Shown piece after piece: positions 34,501 to 42,162 of a stretch of DNA of 53,403 nucleotides. The notes under the pieces are model-generated. The model did not search any database. It worked only from the letters and a program-made list of their open reading frames with translations, and was not told the origin of the DNA. A program made the translations under genes and the position numbers. The DNA comes from Candidatus Zipacnadia bacterium (GTDB lineage: Bacteria > Armatimonadota > Zipacnadia > Zipacnadales > UBA5352), in contig JALGVA010000013.1 of assembly GCA_029820295.1 (NCBI GenBank), positions 1,142 to 54,544 of the forward strand, in the 5' to 3' direction. Position 1 is the first letter of the stretch. Every line of letters begins with the position of its first letter.

Positions 34501-35833
34501 GGCCGATGGTCCGGTGACGCTGACGCTGAGCCTCGCCGACGGCGCGATTACCAGCGGCAGTGGCGAGTGCGCGATCGCCCCGCTGTCCGCCGACGCGCGC
34601 GCAGCCCTCGCCGCGCAGCTCGCGTCCGCGCAGCATGACCTGCTGGCGGCGGCGGCCACGGTCGCTGAGGGAGCCGGGCGGCTCACGCCGGCGTGGCAGT
34701 ACGACGCCGGTGGGGCGGTCGATCACCTGCGCGCATTCGCGGGCAACCCCGGAGCCGAAGTGCTCGCCCCGGATCGGCCCGCGCTGCCGGCGAGCTTCGG
34801 CGTGGTCGCGGTGCCGAGCGAGGCCGGGGCGGTTGCGTTTCTCGACGCCCGCGGCGCCGAAGTCGCGCGCATGGAGACGGGTGTCCGGGTGCACGACGTC
34901 TGCGTCGCCGACCTCGACGGCGACGGCGGCGCCGAGGTCCTGCTCGCGCGCGCCGACAGCACGCTCGAGTGCCGCAACGCCGATGGTTCGACGCGCTGGA
35001 GCTATGCGCCCGAGAAGCAGACCGCGGTGAACTCGACCCTCTACATCCCCAGCAACCCGGCGCTCTACACCTTCGTGGTCGACCTGGCCGGCGAGCGCAC
35101 TGTCTGCGTGGCGACCGGTGACCAGCGCCTGCACGGTCTCACGCCCGATGGCGAGCCCCGCTGGATGTTCTGGTCGTACGCGGGCCTCTTCGGCATCCAC
35201 GGCCTCTACGACGTGAGCGGCGATGGTACCGCCGAACTCATCGGCGGGAACCCCGAGGTGTCCAGCACCGACACGCTCTACTTCCTCGACGGCGGCGACC
35301 GGTGGATGCGCCGCGTGCTCAGCGACGGCTGGGGCGCGACGCTCAGCTCCATGGCCATCGCGGACGTGAACGCCGACGGCCGCCCCGAGATCGCCTTCGG
35401 CACCGGGCGCGCCGGCCTGCACGTGATCGCGCCGACCATGGACGATGACGGGCGGCTCTTCCAGCACCAGCTCGGCGACGACGTGCGCGGCCTGGAGATC
35501 ATCGCGGCGCCCGACGGCGGCCCGCTGATCGTCACCGGCGCCACCAGCGAGTTCGTCTCCGCCTTCGACGGCGAGGGCGCGAAGCGCTGGGCCGCCGCGG
35601 TCGGCGGCCCGGTGCTGGAGATGACCTCGGCGATCGTGGACGGCTCCCCGGTGATCATCGCGGCGCTCGAGGGCGGCGAGATCCTGGTGCTCTCCACCGA
35701 CGGCGCCGTGCGCTGGCAGGGCGCCATCGAGGGCACACCGGCCGCGCTGACCGTCACCGCGGGCGATGACCCACTGATCATCGTCGCCGACGACGCCGGC
35801 CGGGTCAGCGCCTTCACCATCCCGCAGGGGTGA
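31571..35833 (+). CDS. Secreted heparinase-fold protein with N-terminal LamG-like and C-terminal propeller domains
   Basis: A 1420-residue exported protein; residues 1-24 are a signal peptide (LLMALLAAMALAMTGVARA). Residues about 35-210 form a concanavalin/LamG-like sandwich, about 220-360 an alpha/beta domain, about 370-650 an alpha/alpha toroid and about 660-950 a heparinase II/III-like beta domain. About 1050-1420 is a propeller with DLDGDGGAE and DVNADGRPE loops, similar to that of the protein at 25276-28635. At the site where the homologues have H-x-H-x-D, this one has SHDYDD: His706 is kept but the second position is Tyr708. Lyase-type activity is therefore less certain. ATG 31571 is set by the signal peptide and GGGAG upstream; an in-frame ATG at 31538 is unlikely. 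Confidence 0.82.
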   Translation: MHYLLMALLAAMALAMTGVARAETVQFDTQTLEVEPLVADDFAAGLDAWETDAAVAVEKGRMVLGPEGGALLREPVDGPQLITFIARVAARGEASAVFYGSPDGFHVASYAVVFAPEELRLAENPGDRMVDHNANLGTAAAGEYRVAIVKIGLRIRVFVNDRLALDWWDHSAPGAGEEPLPGGRIAFSADGTRMQVADFAVRRITSNRVEMIDRLKDLSLESDLRASTIAIGDSQAQREPAERIADAIRERTGATVEVIADPDPDELLPGDRPLIVLGCFADNPVIERLYNQWYTIVDRRFPGPGGYYLQTIHDPYGAGDNIVVVGASDDAGLARAADEFIARIPADGVIGRLYQVAASDEYMALTGWDYGERLIIPAGWPQHFALGNYGSRDDPRHSGIVYLLTGDDAWAERYREQMLRWIQQGLQGHLYVPGWMEIWDLMEEHPVFSDEERLAITNWFLTQVRSQECIGALHIQRWPWGMPHQNHGTRPGIGTFFMARYFRQGYGLTEMDVYLSRIADYFGMQDDWSKPMCDSCMHQWEATLEDKAIYALASGNDRFFSTGAARLAAERALRTTSNTGMLPTFGDGQYGSGAYTLLAKAAYYYGDGRFLWPNMQRPDEPMAGTDEVLRTYLGDVLPVRPDDIVGVSVIPYDTGFWHGWRNLPEVRFFNPPTIAYEQAFDKIAMRTGLDLDDEFLLLDGMVGASHDYDDTNTIHLYSRHGREYLVTYDGLPSSTIAWHNGVNIIRDGLSTHIPYFAERLHAADLGPVMLSQTRVNDFADADWTRTVMLAPDRCFVVIDAMTAREPGTFAFTGHWKTLGEPEMDGDTLTIAQWPLAEGRSADNETYFHLQTPAQRVTHKQLPYKYGLNARYYPYARPLPNMVAQSMNSELAAGETAFLCTLGHETGNVVQPQYVMHRVGPGVVRVEGPQFAAYAGAPVGPVEIGALSIDADAFYLTADALTVAGGRRAQIGGTVVLSADGPVTLTLSLADGAITSGSGECAIAPLSADARAALAAQLASAQHDLLAAAATVAEGAGRLTPAWQYDAGGAVDHLRAFAGNPGAEVLAPDRPALPASFGVVAVPSEAGAVAFLDARGAEVARMETGVRVHDVCVADLDGDGGAEVLLARADSTLECRNADGSTRWSYAPEKQTAVNSTLYIPSNPALYTFVVDLAGERTVCVATGDQRLHGLTPDGEPRWMFWSYAGLFGIHGLYDVSGDGTAELIGGNPEVSSTDTLYFLDGGDRWMRRVLSDGWGATLSSMAIADVNADGRPEIAFGTGRAGLHVIAPTMDDDGRLFQHQLGDDVRGLEIIAAPDGGPLIVTGATSEFVSAFDGEGAKRWAAAVGGPVLEMTSAIVDGSPVIIAALEGGEILVLSTDGAVRWQGAIEGTPAALTVTAGDDPLIIVADDAGRVSAFTIPQG

Positions 35834-35904
35834 CGGGCGCCGACGGCAGGAAGCCGCATCGCCGCGCCGAAGGGGGGCACACCACTCGCGAGGAGGGAGC
35901 GCGC

Positions 35905-38900
35905 ATGGACGCCGTCAGGCTCACCCGCCGCACGGTCACCATGGACCACTACAGCCAGGACCTCCTGAACCCGCACCCGGTCTTCCCCCAGTGGTCCACC
36001 TGGCCCGTATACCCCTACCAGTACTGGGGAAGCATGCGCAAATACGTGGTCGCGCAGGACTACCAGATGCTCGAGCTGGAGAACGACTTCCTGCGCGTCG
36101 CGGTCAACGCCGACACCGGCGGGCGCATCTGGCGCCTGCACGACAAGATCGCCGACGTGGACCTGGCGAACTTCAACAGCGAGGTGCACACCTACAACGC
36201 GGGCTTCGGCCTGAACTACACCAGCGGCGGCATCGAGGTCAACTACCCGCTGGCCCACGCCTGTACCACCAGCCGCCCGCGCGAGGTGTCGTCCGCCGAG
36301 CACCACGACGGCTCGGCCTCGATCACCATCAGCGAGTACGAGCAGATCTGGCGCACCCGCTGGTCGGTCACCTTCACGCTGCGCCCGGACCGCTCGTCCC
36401 TCGAGATGCGCGTGCGCATCTACAACCGCACCCCCCACGACAGCCGTTACATGTACTGGAGCAACTGCAGCTTCGTGCTCACCGAGGCCAGCCAGTACAT
36501 CTTCCCCGACAGCGCCGCCGCCATGCATGGGGCCGAGGAGCGCGTGTTCAGTTGGCCCATGTGGCGGCACCGCGACCTCAGCTTCTACCGCGAGTACCCG
36601 GGCGAGATGCTCGGCCTGTACATGCTCGACACCACCGAGCCCTTCTTCGGCTACTACGATCACGAGCGGCAGTTCGGCCTGGTCCACTACGCCGACCTCG
36701 CCGACCTGCCCGCCCGCAAGCACTGGACCTGGGGCACCGACGAGGCGCAGGCGGCCATGCGCCGGCGCACCCATCACAGCTCGGGCGAGGTGTTCGGCGA
36801 GGTCCAGGCCGGACGCATCACCATCCAGGAACACCGCGACGTCATGCCGCCCGAAAGCGAGGCGGAGTGGACCGAGATCTGGTACCCGGTGCGCGGCACC
36901 GGCGCCTTCAACGGGGCGGGGCCGGGCGCGGCGCTGCGGGCGGAGCTGGTTGAGGGCCCGCGCGGCGGCGGCCCGCGCATGAAGGTCGTCGCCATGGCCA
37001 ACGGCTCGTTCCCGGACGCGCGCATCGAGGTGGCCTCCGAAGGCGAGCGCCCGGTCGAGGAGAGCATCTCGCTCGACCCGCGCCGGCCCGCGGAGCAGCT
37101 CGTCACGCTCAGGGGCGAGGCCGGCCCCGAGCGAAACACCACGGTGACGCTGCGCAGTGCCGACGGCGAGGTGCTGGCGCGCAGTCGCCTGCGTGAGCCC
37201 AACCGGCGCGACTCGTGGCGCGAGGTCATCGACCTGAGCAGGCCGCTGGAGCCCGTGGGCGTCGAGGAGCTGTTCGCGGAGGCGCAGACGAAGGCGCGCG
37301 ACTGGGGCAACCACGACCTGCGCCCGCTCTACGAGCGCATCCTGCAGCTCGACTCCGGCTTCTCGCCCGCGCGCCGCGAGCTGGGCAAGCTCGCGACCTG
37401 GCAGGGGCGCTACGACGAGGCCATCGAGCACTTCGAAGTGGCCCGCGAGCGCGACCCGGACAGCTTCGACCTGCGCTACTTTCACGGCGTCGCGCTGGTG
37501 CTCGGCGGGCGCATCGAGGAGGCGCGCAAAGCCTTCGAGCTGGCCGCGCGCGGCGACACCGAGGCGCGCGCGCTGGTGCGGCTGGCGGAGCTGCGCATGC
37601 GCGAGGAGGACTGGCATCACGCGCTCAAGTACCTCGACCGCCTGGCCACCGCATGGCCGCGCCTGACCCGCCCGCGCGGCCTGCGCGCCGCGTGCCTGCG
37701 CCGGCTCGGGCGCATGAAGGAGGCGGCCGCCGAGATCGAGGCCACGCGCGCCATCGACGCCCAGGACCCGTTCCTGCACATCGAGGCGATGTTCATCGCG
37801 GAGGGTGGCCCCGAGCAGGACCTGCCCAGGAAACCGTCGCGCGCCCTCCTCGAGCAGGTGCGCGAGGATGAGCCGCCGCTGCTCGAAGCCGCCTGGGATT
37901 ACATCGCCGCAGGGCTGCTGGCCGAGGCCGAGGCCACGCTGCGCCTCATCCCCGGGCCCGGCCCGCTGGCGCTGTTCGTGCTCGCGTGGGTCCGCGACCA
38001 GCAGGGGCGCAAGGCCGAGGGGCTGCGCACGGTCCGCCGCGCCTGCCGCGCCGACGTGGTCGGCCACCAGCCCTGGCGGCTGGAGATGATCCCGGTACTG
38101 GAGTGGGCGCATCATCGCGAGCCCGAGAGCCCGCGACCGCTCTTCCTGCTGGGCAATCTGCTGGTCGCGCGCCGGCGCCTGGACGAGGGCGTGGCGCTGT
38201 GGGAGCAGGCGCTCGCCGAGGGCGAGGAGCACTACCTGCTCGCCGCAAACCTGGGCTACTACCACGCGCGCGTGACCGGTGACCGCACGGCCGCGCTCAA
38301 GCACTTCCGCGCCGCCGCCGCGGCCGAGCCGCAAGACCTCTACGTCAAGCGCGAACTCGCCAACGCGCTGGGCGCCGTCGAAGGCCGCGAGGCGCTGGTG
38401 GCATATCTCGAGGGCGAGATGGACGCGCTCATGACCAGCCCGCCGCTGGCCTACCTGCTGCTGGACGCCTACCTGCGCGACAGCCGCTACGACGACTTCG
38501 ACGCGCTGTGCGCGCGCCTCGACTTCCCGGTCAACTGGCAGCTTCCCGGCCCGCAGACCCTGTGGGTGCGGCGCTGGTTCCAGGAGGCGCTGCAGCTTGC
38601 GTCGCAGAAGCAGTACGAGGAGGCGCTGCGCATCCTCGCCGGGATGTCACCGCCACCCGAGCACCTGGGCATCGTTACCGTGGACCTCGAGGATGACCGG
38701 CGCCTCTACCACATGGGGCGGCTGCACGAAAAGCTCGGCGACTGGGAGCGCGCGCGCGAGTGCTGGGAGCAGTGCGTGGCCATCGAGCACTTCACCGGCT
38801 ACGAGAAGGCCTACTGGAACCGCGAGTGGACACGGCGCTACTACCAGGCGCTATCGCTGCAGAAGCTCGGGCGCGACAGCGAGGCGGAGGCGTACTTCGA

Positions 38901-39054
38901 CGCCATGGAGCTGCTCGCGCGCGTGCCCGATCTGCCGGTGGCCGCGCGCGACGAGATCATGGCGCTGGTCGAGCGCGGCCGCTTCGCGCCCGACGATCAG
39001 AAGGACCCGGCCGGCTTCACGCCCATCGAGGTGCAGACGGCCGCCGAGGCGTAG
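35905..39054 (+). CDS. DUF5107 and tetratricopeptide-repeat protein
   Basis: A 1049-residue protein without signal peptide. The N-terminal ~350 residues are the beta-rich DUF5107 domain, which resembles galactose-mutarotase-like sandwiches (LENDFLRVAVNADTGGRIWRLHD, YWSNCSF, GYYDHERQFGLVHYAD). After a linker, residues from about 470 to the end consist of TPR helices (ARRELGKLATWQGRYDEAIE, FHGVALVLGGRIEEARKAFE and several more). Family members are often placed in carbohydrate gene clusters and may bind sugars and partner proteins; no catalytic role is established that I know. ATG 35905 is seven bases after AGGAGGG. It continues the plus-strand run, 71 bases after the propeller protein. Confidence 0.85.
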   Translation: MDAVRLTRRTVTMDHYSQDLLNPHPVFPQWSTWPVYPYQYWGSMRKYVVAQDYQMLELENDFLRVAVNADTGGRIWRLHDKIADVDLANFNSEVHTYNAGFGLNYTSGGIEVNYPLAHACTTSRPREVSSAEHHDGSASITISEYEQIWRTRWSVTFTLRPDRSSLEMRVRIYNRTPHDSRYMYWSNCSFVLTEASQYIFPDSAAAMHGAEERVFSWPMWRHRDLSFYREYPGEMLGLYMLDTTEPFFGYYDHERQFGLVHYADLADLPARKHWTWGTDEAQAAMRRRTHHSSGEVFGEVQAGRITIQEHRDVMPPESEAEWTEIWYPVRGTGAFNGAGPGAALRAELVEGPRGGGPRMKVVAMANGSFPDARIEVASEGERPVEESISLDPRRPAEQLVTLRGEAGPERNTTVTLRSADGEVLARSRLREPNRRDSWREVIDLSRPLEPVGVEELFAEAQTKARDWGNHDLRPLYERILQLDSGFSPARRELGKLATWQGRYDEAIEHFEVARERDPDSFDLRYFHGVALVLGGRIEEARKAFELAARGDTEARALVRLAELRMREEDWHHALKYLDRLATAWPRLTRPRGLRAACLRRLGRMKEAAAEIEATRAIDAQDPFLHIEAMFIAEGGPEQDLPRKPSRALLEQVREDEPPLLEAAWDYIAAGLLAEAEATLRLIPGPGPLALFVLAWVRDQQGRKAEGLRTVRRACRADVVGHQPWRLEMIPVLEWAHHREPESPRPLFLLGNLLVARRRLDEGVALWEQALAEGEEHYLLAANLGYYHARVTGDRTAALKHFRAAAAAEPQDLYVKRELANALGAVEGREALVAYLEGEMDALMTSPPLAYLLLDAYLRDSRYDDFDALCARLDFPVNWQLPGPQTLWVRRWFQEALQLASQKQYEEALRILAGMSPPPEHLGIVTVDLEDDRRLYHMGRLHEKLGDWERARECWEQCVAIEHFTGYEKAYWNREWTRRYYQALSLQKLGRDSEAEAYFDAMELLARVPDLPVAARDEIMALVERGRFAPDDQKDPAGFTPIEVQTAAEA

Positions 39055-39098
39055 CCGACGCCGGGCTGTCGGGCGGACACTCAGGGGAGCGTGGCGCG

Positions 39099-40769
39099 AT
39101 GACATCGCGGCCGGCTCGACGGGTCGCCTCGCTGCTCGCGTGCGCCGCCGTGGCGGTCGCAGGCGCCACGGCGTGCCTGGCGCAGGAACAGGTGCCGCCC
39201 GGCGCCGCGCTGGAGACGCAGGCCCGCGCCGGGCGCGTGCTGGAGCACCTGCAGGCGGGTGAGACCGTGCGCGTGGTCGCCTTTGGCGACTCGCTCACGG
39301 CCGGGTGGGGCACCGATGGCGTCAACGTCTACCACCGCATCGTCGCCGACGCGCTGCAGTATTGGTACCACGGCGGCACCATCGAGCTGATCGCGCACGG
39401 CCATCCCGGTGAGACTACCGGCGACGCCCTGCGCCGCTTCGACGCCGACGTGGTGGCCGAGAGTCCGCACCTGTTGCTCGTGCAGTTCGGCGGCAACGAC
39501 ATGGGCTGGGGGCGTCCGGTGCGCGCCTTCCGGCGCGACCTGTCGGCCCTGCTCATGCGCGCGCTGCGCGACACCTCGGCGCTGGTGATCGCCTGCCTGC
39601 CGCCCATCTCCGACCCGTACCCGGCCAACCTGTGGAGTGAGACCGCACGCGCGGTGGCCGCGGAGTCCGCGATCCCCGTCGCCGACCTCGACCGCGCCAT
39701 CCGCGAGGGCGACGCCGACTGCCGCGGCCCCTTCCCCTACGGCAGTCACCCCGGCGGCTTCACACATGTCATCATGGCGCGCGAGGTGCTGTGCGCGCTG
39801 CAGGACGCCATGGGCGTGGCGCCCACGGTGGCCTGCAGTTTCGTGACCGGCCCGCACCTGCGCCCGGGGCCCGCCTTCGAGGTCCAAGCCGACATCCGGG
39901 GTCTGACCGGCGCCGCGATCGACTGCGACTTCCGGCTCGAGTGCGAGGGCGCAGCCATCGACGACGCCGCGCACATCGAGCCCGGACAGGCGACGCGCGT
40001 CGCCCTGCCCCTGCCGATCGCGCCGCAGCCGGACGCCGAGCGCTCCTGGGGCGTCCCGGTGCGGCTGCTGGCGCGCGGCGGAGGCGGGTTCGGCGGCGTG
40101 GATGTATGCTGGCTGGTCACCGCGCCGGCCATCGCCGCCGACTCGGCCGCGGACGGCGGGGAGCCCGCCGCGCCGACGTGGCACGACCTGGGCGCCGACG
40201 CGCTTACCATCGGCCGGCACGCCTGGCTTGGGCCGGCGGACCTGTCCGGGCGCTTCGCCGTGGTGGCACTGCCCGACCGCCTCCGCTTCATCGTCGAGGT
40301 CACCGACGACAGCCTGGCCGTCGCGACACTCGACGATCCATCGCAGGGCGATTCAGTGGAGCTATACCTTGACCTGCGCCCCGACGCCGATCAGGGCAAG
40401 CCGGTCTACATGCCGGGCGTGCTGGCGCTGCAGGTCATCCCCACCGATCCCGCCCAGGGGCCCGCGCCGTGGCGCAGCATGGACCCGCTGCCCGATGACC
40501 TGCTGGGGATCGCGGTCGAGTGCGCGCCGACCGCGACCGGCTACGCCGCGCGCATCGATCTGCCGCTCGCAGCCATCACGGAGCTGCGAGGCGAGGCGTG
40601 GCAGGGGCTGGGCTTCGACGTAGGCGTCAATGACGCCGACTTCGGCGGCATCCGCACCGTCCAGATGATGTGGACGGGCACCGGCGACAACTACCTCAAC
40701 CCCGCGTACCTGGCAGGGCTGTACGTCGGCGAGCTGCCCGCCGGCGCGGTGCGTCAGACCCTCCAGTAG
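39099..40769 (+). CDS. Secreted SGNH/GDSL hydrolase with C-terminal CBM9-like domain
   Basis: A 556-residue exported protein. Residues 1-29 are a signal peptide (VASLLACAAVAVAGATACLA); the Cys near its end is not in an ideal lipobox. The SGNH domain has block I FGDSLTAGWG (Ser65), block III GGND (Asn133) and a C-terminal GSHPGGFTH that supplies the His of block V. Residues about 260-340 are a beta linker and about 360-550 resemble the CBM9-like sugar-binding fold seen after xylanases and other hydrolases (VEVTDDSLAV, DSVELYLDLRPDAD, GYAARIDLPLAAI). It is a likely acetyl- or other acylesterase on polysaccharides. ATG 39099 is fixed by AGGGGAG upstream and by the signal peptide. Confidence 0.87.
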   Translation: MTSRPARRVASLLACAAVAVAGATACLAQEQVPPGAALETQARAGRVLEHLQAGETVRVVAFGDSLTAGWGTDGVNVYHRIVADALQYWYHGGTIELIAHGHPGETTGDALRRFDADVVAESPHLLLVQFGGNDMGWGRPVRAFRRDLSALLMRALRDTSALVIACLPPISDPYPANLWSETARAVAAESAIPVADLDRAIREGDADCRGPFPYGSHPGGFTHVIMAREVLCALQDAMGVAPTVACSFVTGPHLRPGPAFEVQADIRGLTGAAIDCDFRLECEGAAIDDAAHIEPGQATRVALPLPIAPQPDAERSWGVPVRLLARGGGGFGGVDVCWLVTAPAIAADSAADGGEPAAPTWHDLGADALTIGRHAWLGPADLSGRFAVVALPDRLRFIVEVTDDSLAVATLDDPSQGDSVELYLDLRPDADQGKPVYMPGVLALQVIPTDPAQGPAPWRSMDPLPDDLLGIAVECAPTATGYAARIDLPLAAITELRGEAWQGLGFDVGVNDADFGGIRTVQMMWTGTGDNYLNPAYLAGLYVGELPAGAVRQTLQ

Positions 40770-40819
40770 CAGACCGCAACGCCGGTGACAGAGACAGCAA
40801 GTCGTGGAGGTGGCGACAG

Positions 40820-41713
40820 ATGGCGATGGACCTGGCGATCGTGGCGGTGCTGGTGGTCGCGCTGCTGCTGGCAATCCCGCCCGGCGGCGCGTCCGGCCAG
40901 GAGGAGGGCGTTGTAGCCGAGGGCGCGGGACCGGAGCTGGTGCGCGACGGCTTCATGTTCACCGAGGGCCCCGCGCGCGCCCCCGATGGCAGCGTCTACT
41001 TCAGTGACGTGCGCGCCGGCCGCACCTGGCACTGGACCCCGGAGGGCGAGGTCACGCTCTTCCGCGAGGACACCGGTGGGGCGAACGGGATGTACTTTGA
41101 CGGCGAGGGCGACCTGATCGTCTGCGAGGGTGACCGCGGGCGCATCACGCGGGTGACCCTCGAGGGAAAGGTGACCGTCGTCGCCGATGAGTACAACGGC
41201 AAGCGCTTCAACCGCCCTAACGACCTGTGGGTCGCCCCCGACGGCGGCGTCTACTTCTCCGACCCGAACTACGGTCGGGGCGAGCTGAGCCAGGACGGCG
41301 AGCACGTCTACTACGTCCAGCCCGGCGGGGCCGAGGTCGTGCGCATCATCGACGACATGGTGCGCCCCAACGGGCTGATCGGCACCCCCGACGGGCGCAC
41401 CCTCTACGTCACCGACGCCGGCGATGGCAGGACCTGGCGCTTCACCGTCGGCGACGATGGCGCCCTCACCGAGCGCACACTGTTCGTCGAGTTCGGCGGC
41501 GACGGCATGACCATCGACGCGGAGGGCAACGTCTACCTGGCCCTCGACGCGGTGGTGGCGTTCAACGCCGAGGGCGAACCGATCGAGCGCATCGAGCTGC
41601 CCGAGCGCCCGACTAACATGTGCTTCGCGGGCGAGGACCTGCGCACGCTGCTGATCACCGCGCGCGGCTCGGTCTTCACCGTCGCCATGCGCGTCTGTGG
41701 CGCGGCGCAGTAG
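40820..41713 (+). CDS. Secreted SMP-30/gluconolactonase-like protein
   Basis: A 297-residue protein. Residues 1-26 are a signal peptide (LAIVAVLVVALLLAIPPG). The rest is a six-bladed propeller of the SMP-30/gluconolactonase/LRE type. The calcium-site residues are present: Glu49 in FTEGPA, Asn134 in NRPNDLW, Asn184 in RPNGL and Asp199 in VTDAG. It probably opens sugar lactones, which would suit the lactone products expected from an aldose or uronate oxidation step. ATG 40820 lies nine bases after GGAGG. It is the last gene of the long plus-strand run; repeat C follows before the converging GH123-like gene. Confidence 0.9.
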   Translation: MAMDLAIVAVLVVALLLAIPPGGASGQEEGVVAEGAGPELVRDGFMFTEGPARAPDGSVYFSDVRAGRTWHWTPEGEVTLFREDTGGANGMYFDGEGDLIVCEGDRGRITRVTLEGKVTVVADEYNGKRFNRPNDLWVAPDGGVYFSDPNYGRGELSQDGEHVYYVQPGGAEVVRIIDDMVRPNGLIGTPDGRTLYVTDAGDGRTWRFTVGDDGALTERTLFVEFGGDGMTIDAEGNVYLALDAVVAFNAEGEPIERIELPERPTNMCFAGEDLRTLLITARGSVFTVAMRVCGAAQ

Positions 41714-41940
41714 TAAGGAGCCCGCGGGCGCGTGAGGCGCGGGGAGCCATCGGCGACCCGCGCCGAGAGCGCTGCGGCGTGGACGCCGTGCCGACCGCAG
41801 GGAGGCGCGCGCGCGCCGCCACCGGCGACGCGCGCGCAGGTCCGTCCGAAGGACGGGACGGAGCGCGCAAGCCGGCCGCGGGTGCCGGGGCGGTCAATCA
41901 CCAATCGGCGGCCGCCAAGGGCCATGCCGTTCGGCGGGTA
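41714..41940. other. Left part of the 449-base convergent gap before repeat copy C
   Basis: No gene is recognised. The one clear structure is a hairpin at 41842-41856, CCGTCC-GAA-GGACGG, a perfect 6-bp stem with a GNA loop. It is flanked further out by GCGCGC on both sides (41832-41837 and 41863-41868), which could lengthen the fold. The hairpin is not followed by a T-run. Confidence 0.5.
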
Positions 41941-42005
41941 TCGCGCGAAACCGGGAGCGCAGGGAGTGCGCCGCAGGCGCGCCCCGGCGCCACGGTTTCG
42001 CGCGA
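41941..42005 (+). repeat. Perfect 13-bp inverted repeat enclosing module 1 of repeat C
   Basis: TCGCGCGAAACCG (41941-41953) is the exact reverse complement of CGGTTTCGCGCGA (41993-42005). The 39-base interior is itself GC-rich and able to fold. The right arm is part of the module shared with copy B, where the matching bases are CGATTTCGCGCGA and no partner arm is seen upstream. Confidence 0.75.
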
Positions 42006-42148
42006 GCCGTCACGTGCGCCCAGACGTGACCGCCTCACCGTGACGCCCTCGGGCGCAGACTTAAGTTCTTTGGGGACGGGGAGACCGCGAAGCGGTCGGG
42101 CGAACGGGCTTTCTTCCGAGAAAGCCCCTCCCCCACGCCGTTGCCGTC
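41970..42148 (+). repeat. Mosaic intergenic repeat, copy C
   Basis: Module 1 is 41973-42011, 38 of 39 bases as in copy B. A diverged module 2 follows, with TCACCG in common, then module 3. Module 3 has a GNA hairpin at 42083-42097 (GACCGC-GAA-GCGGTC) and a second hairpin at 42106-42127 (GGGCTTTCT, loop TCCG, AGAAAGCCC, nine perfect pairs). It ends in a 22-base tail (42127-42148) identical to 48265-48286 in copy D. Only two hexanucleotide units are present. It lies between converging genes and ends 14 bases before a stop codon. Confidence 0.8.
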
Positions 42149-42162
42149 CGCAGCCTTCTGCC

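Noticed and set aside
42106-42127. Hairpin GGGCTTTCT-TCCG-AGAAAGCCC considered as an intrinsic terminator
   Set aside because: It is followed by a C-rich strand with no T-run in either direction, and the same module also occurs in a divergent promoter gap. It is kept as part of the repeat instead.
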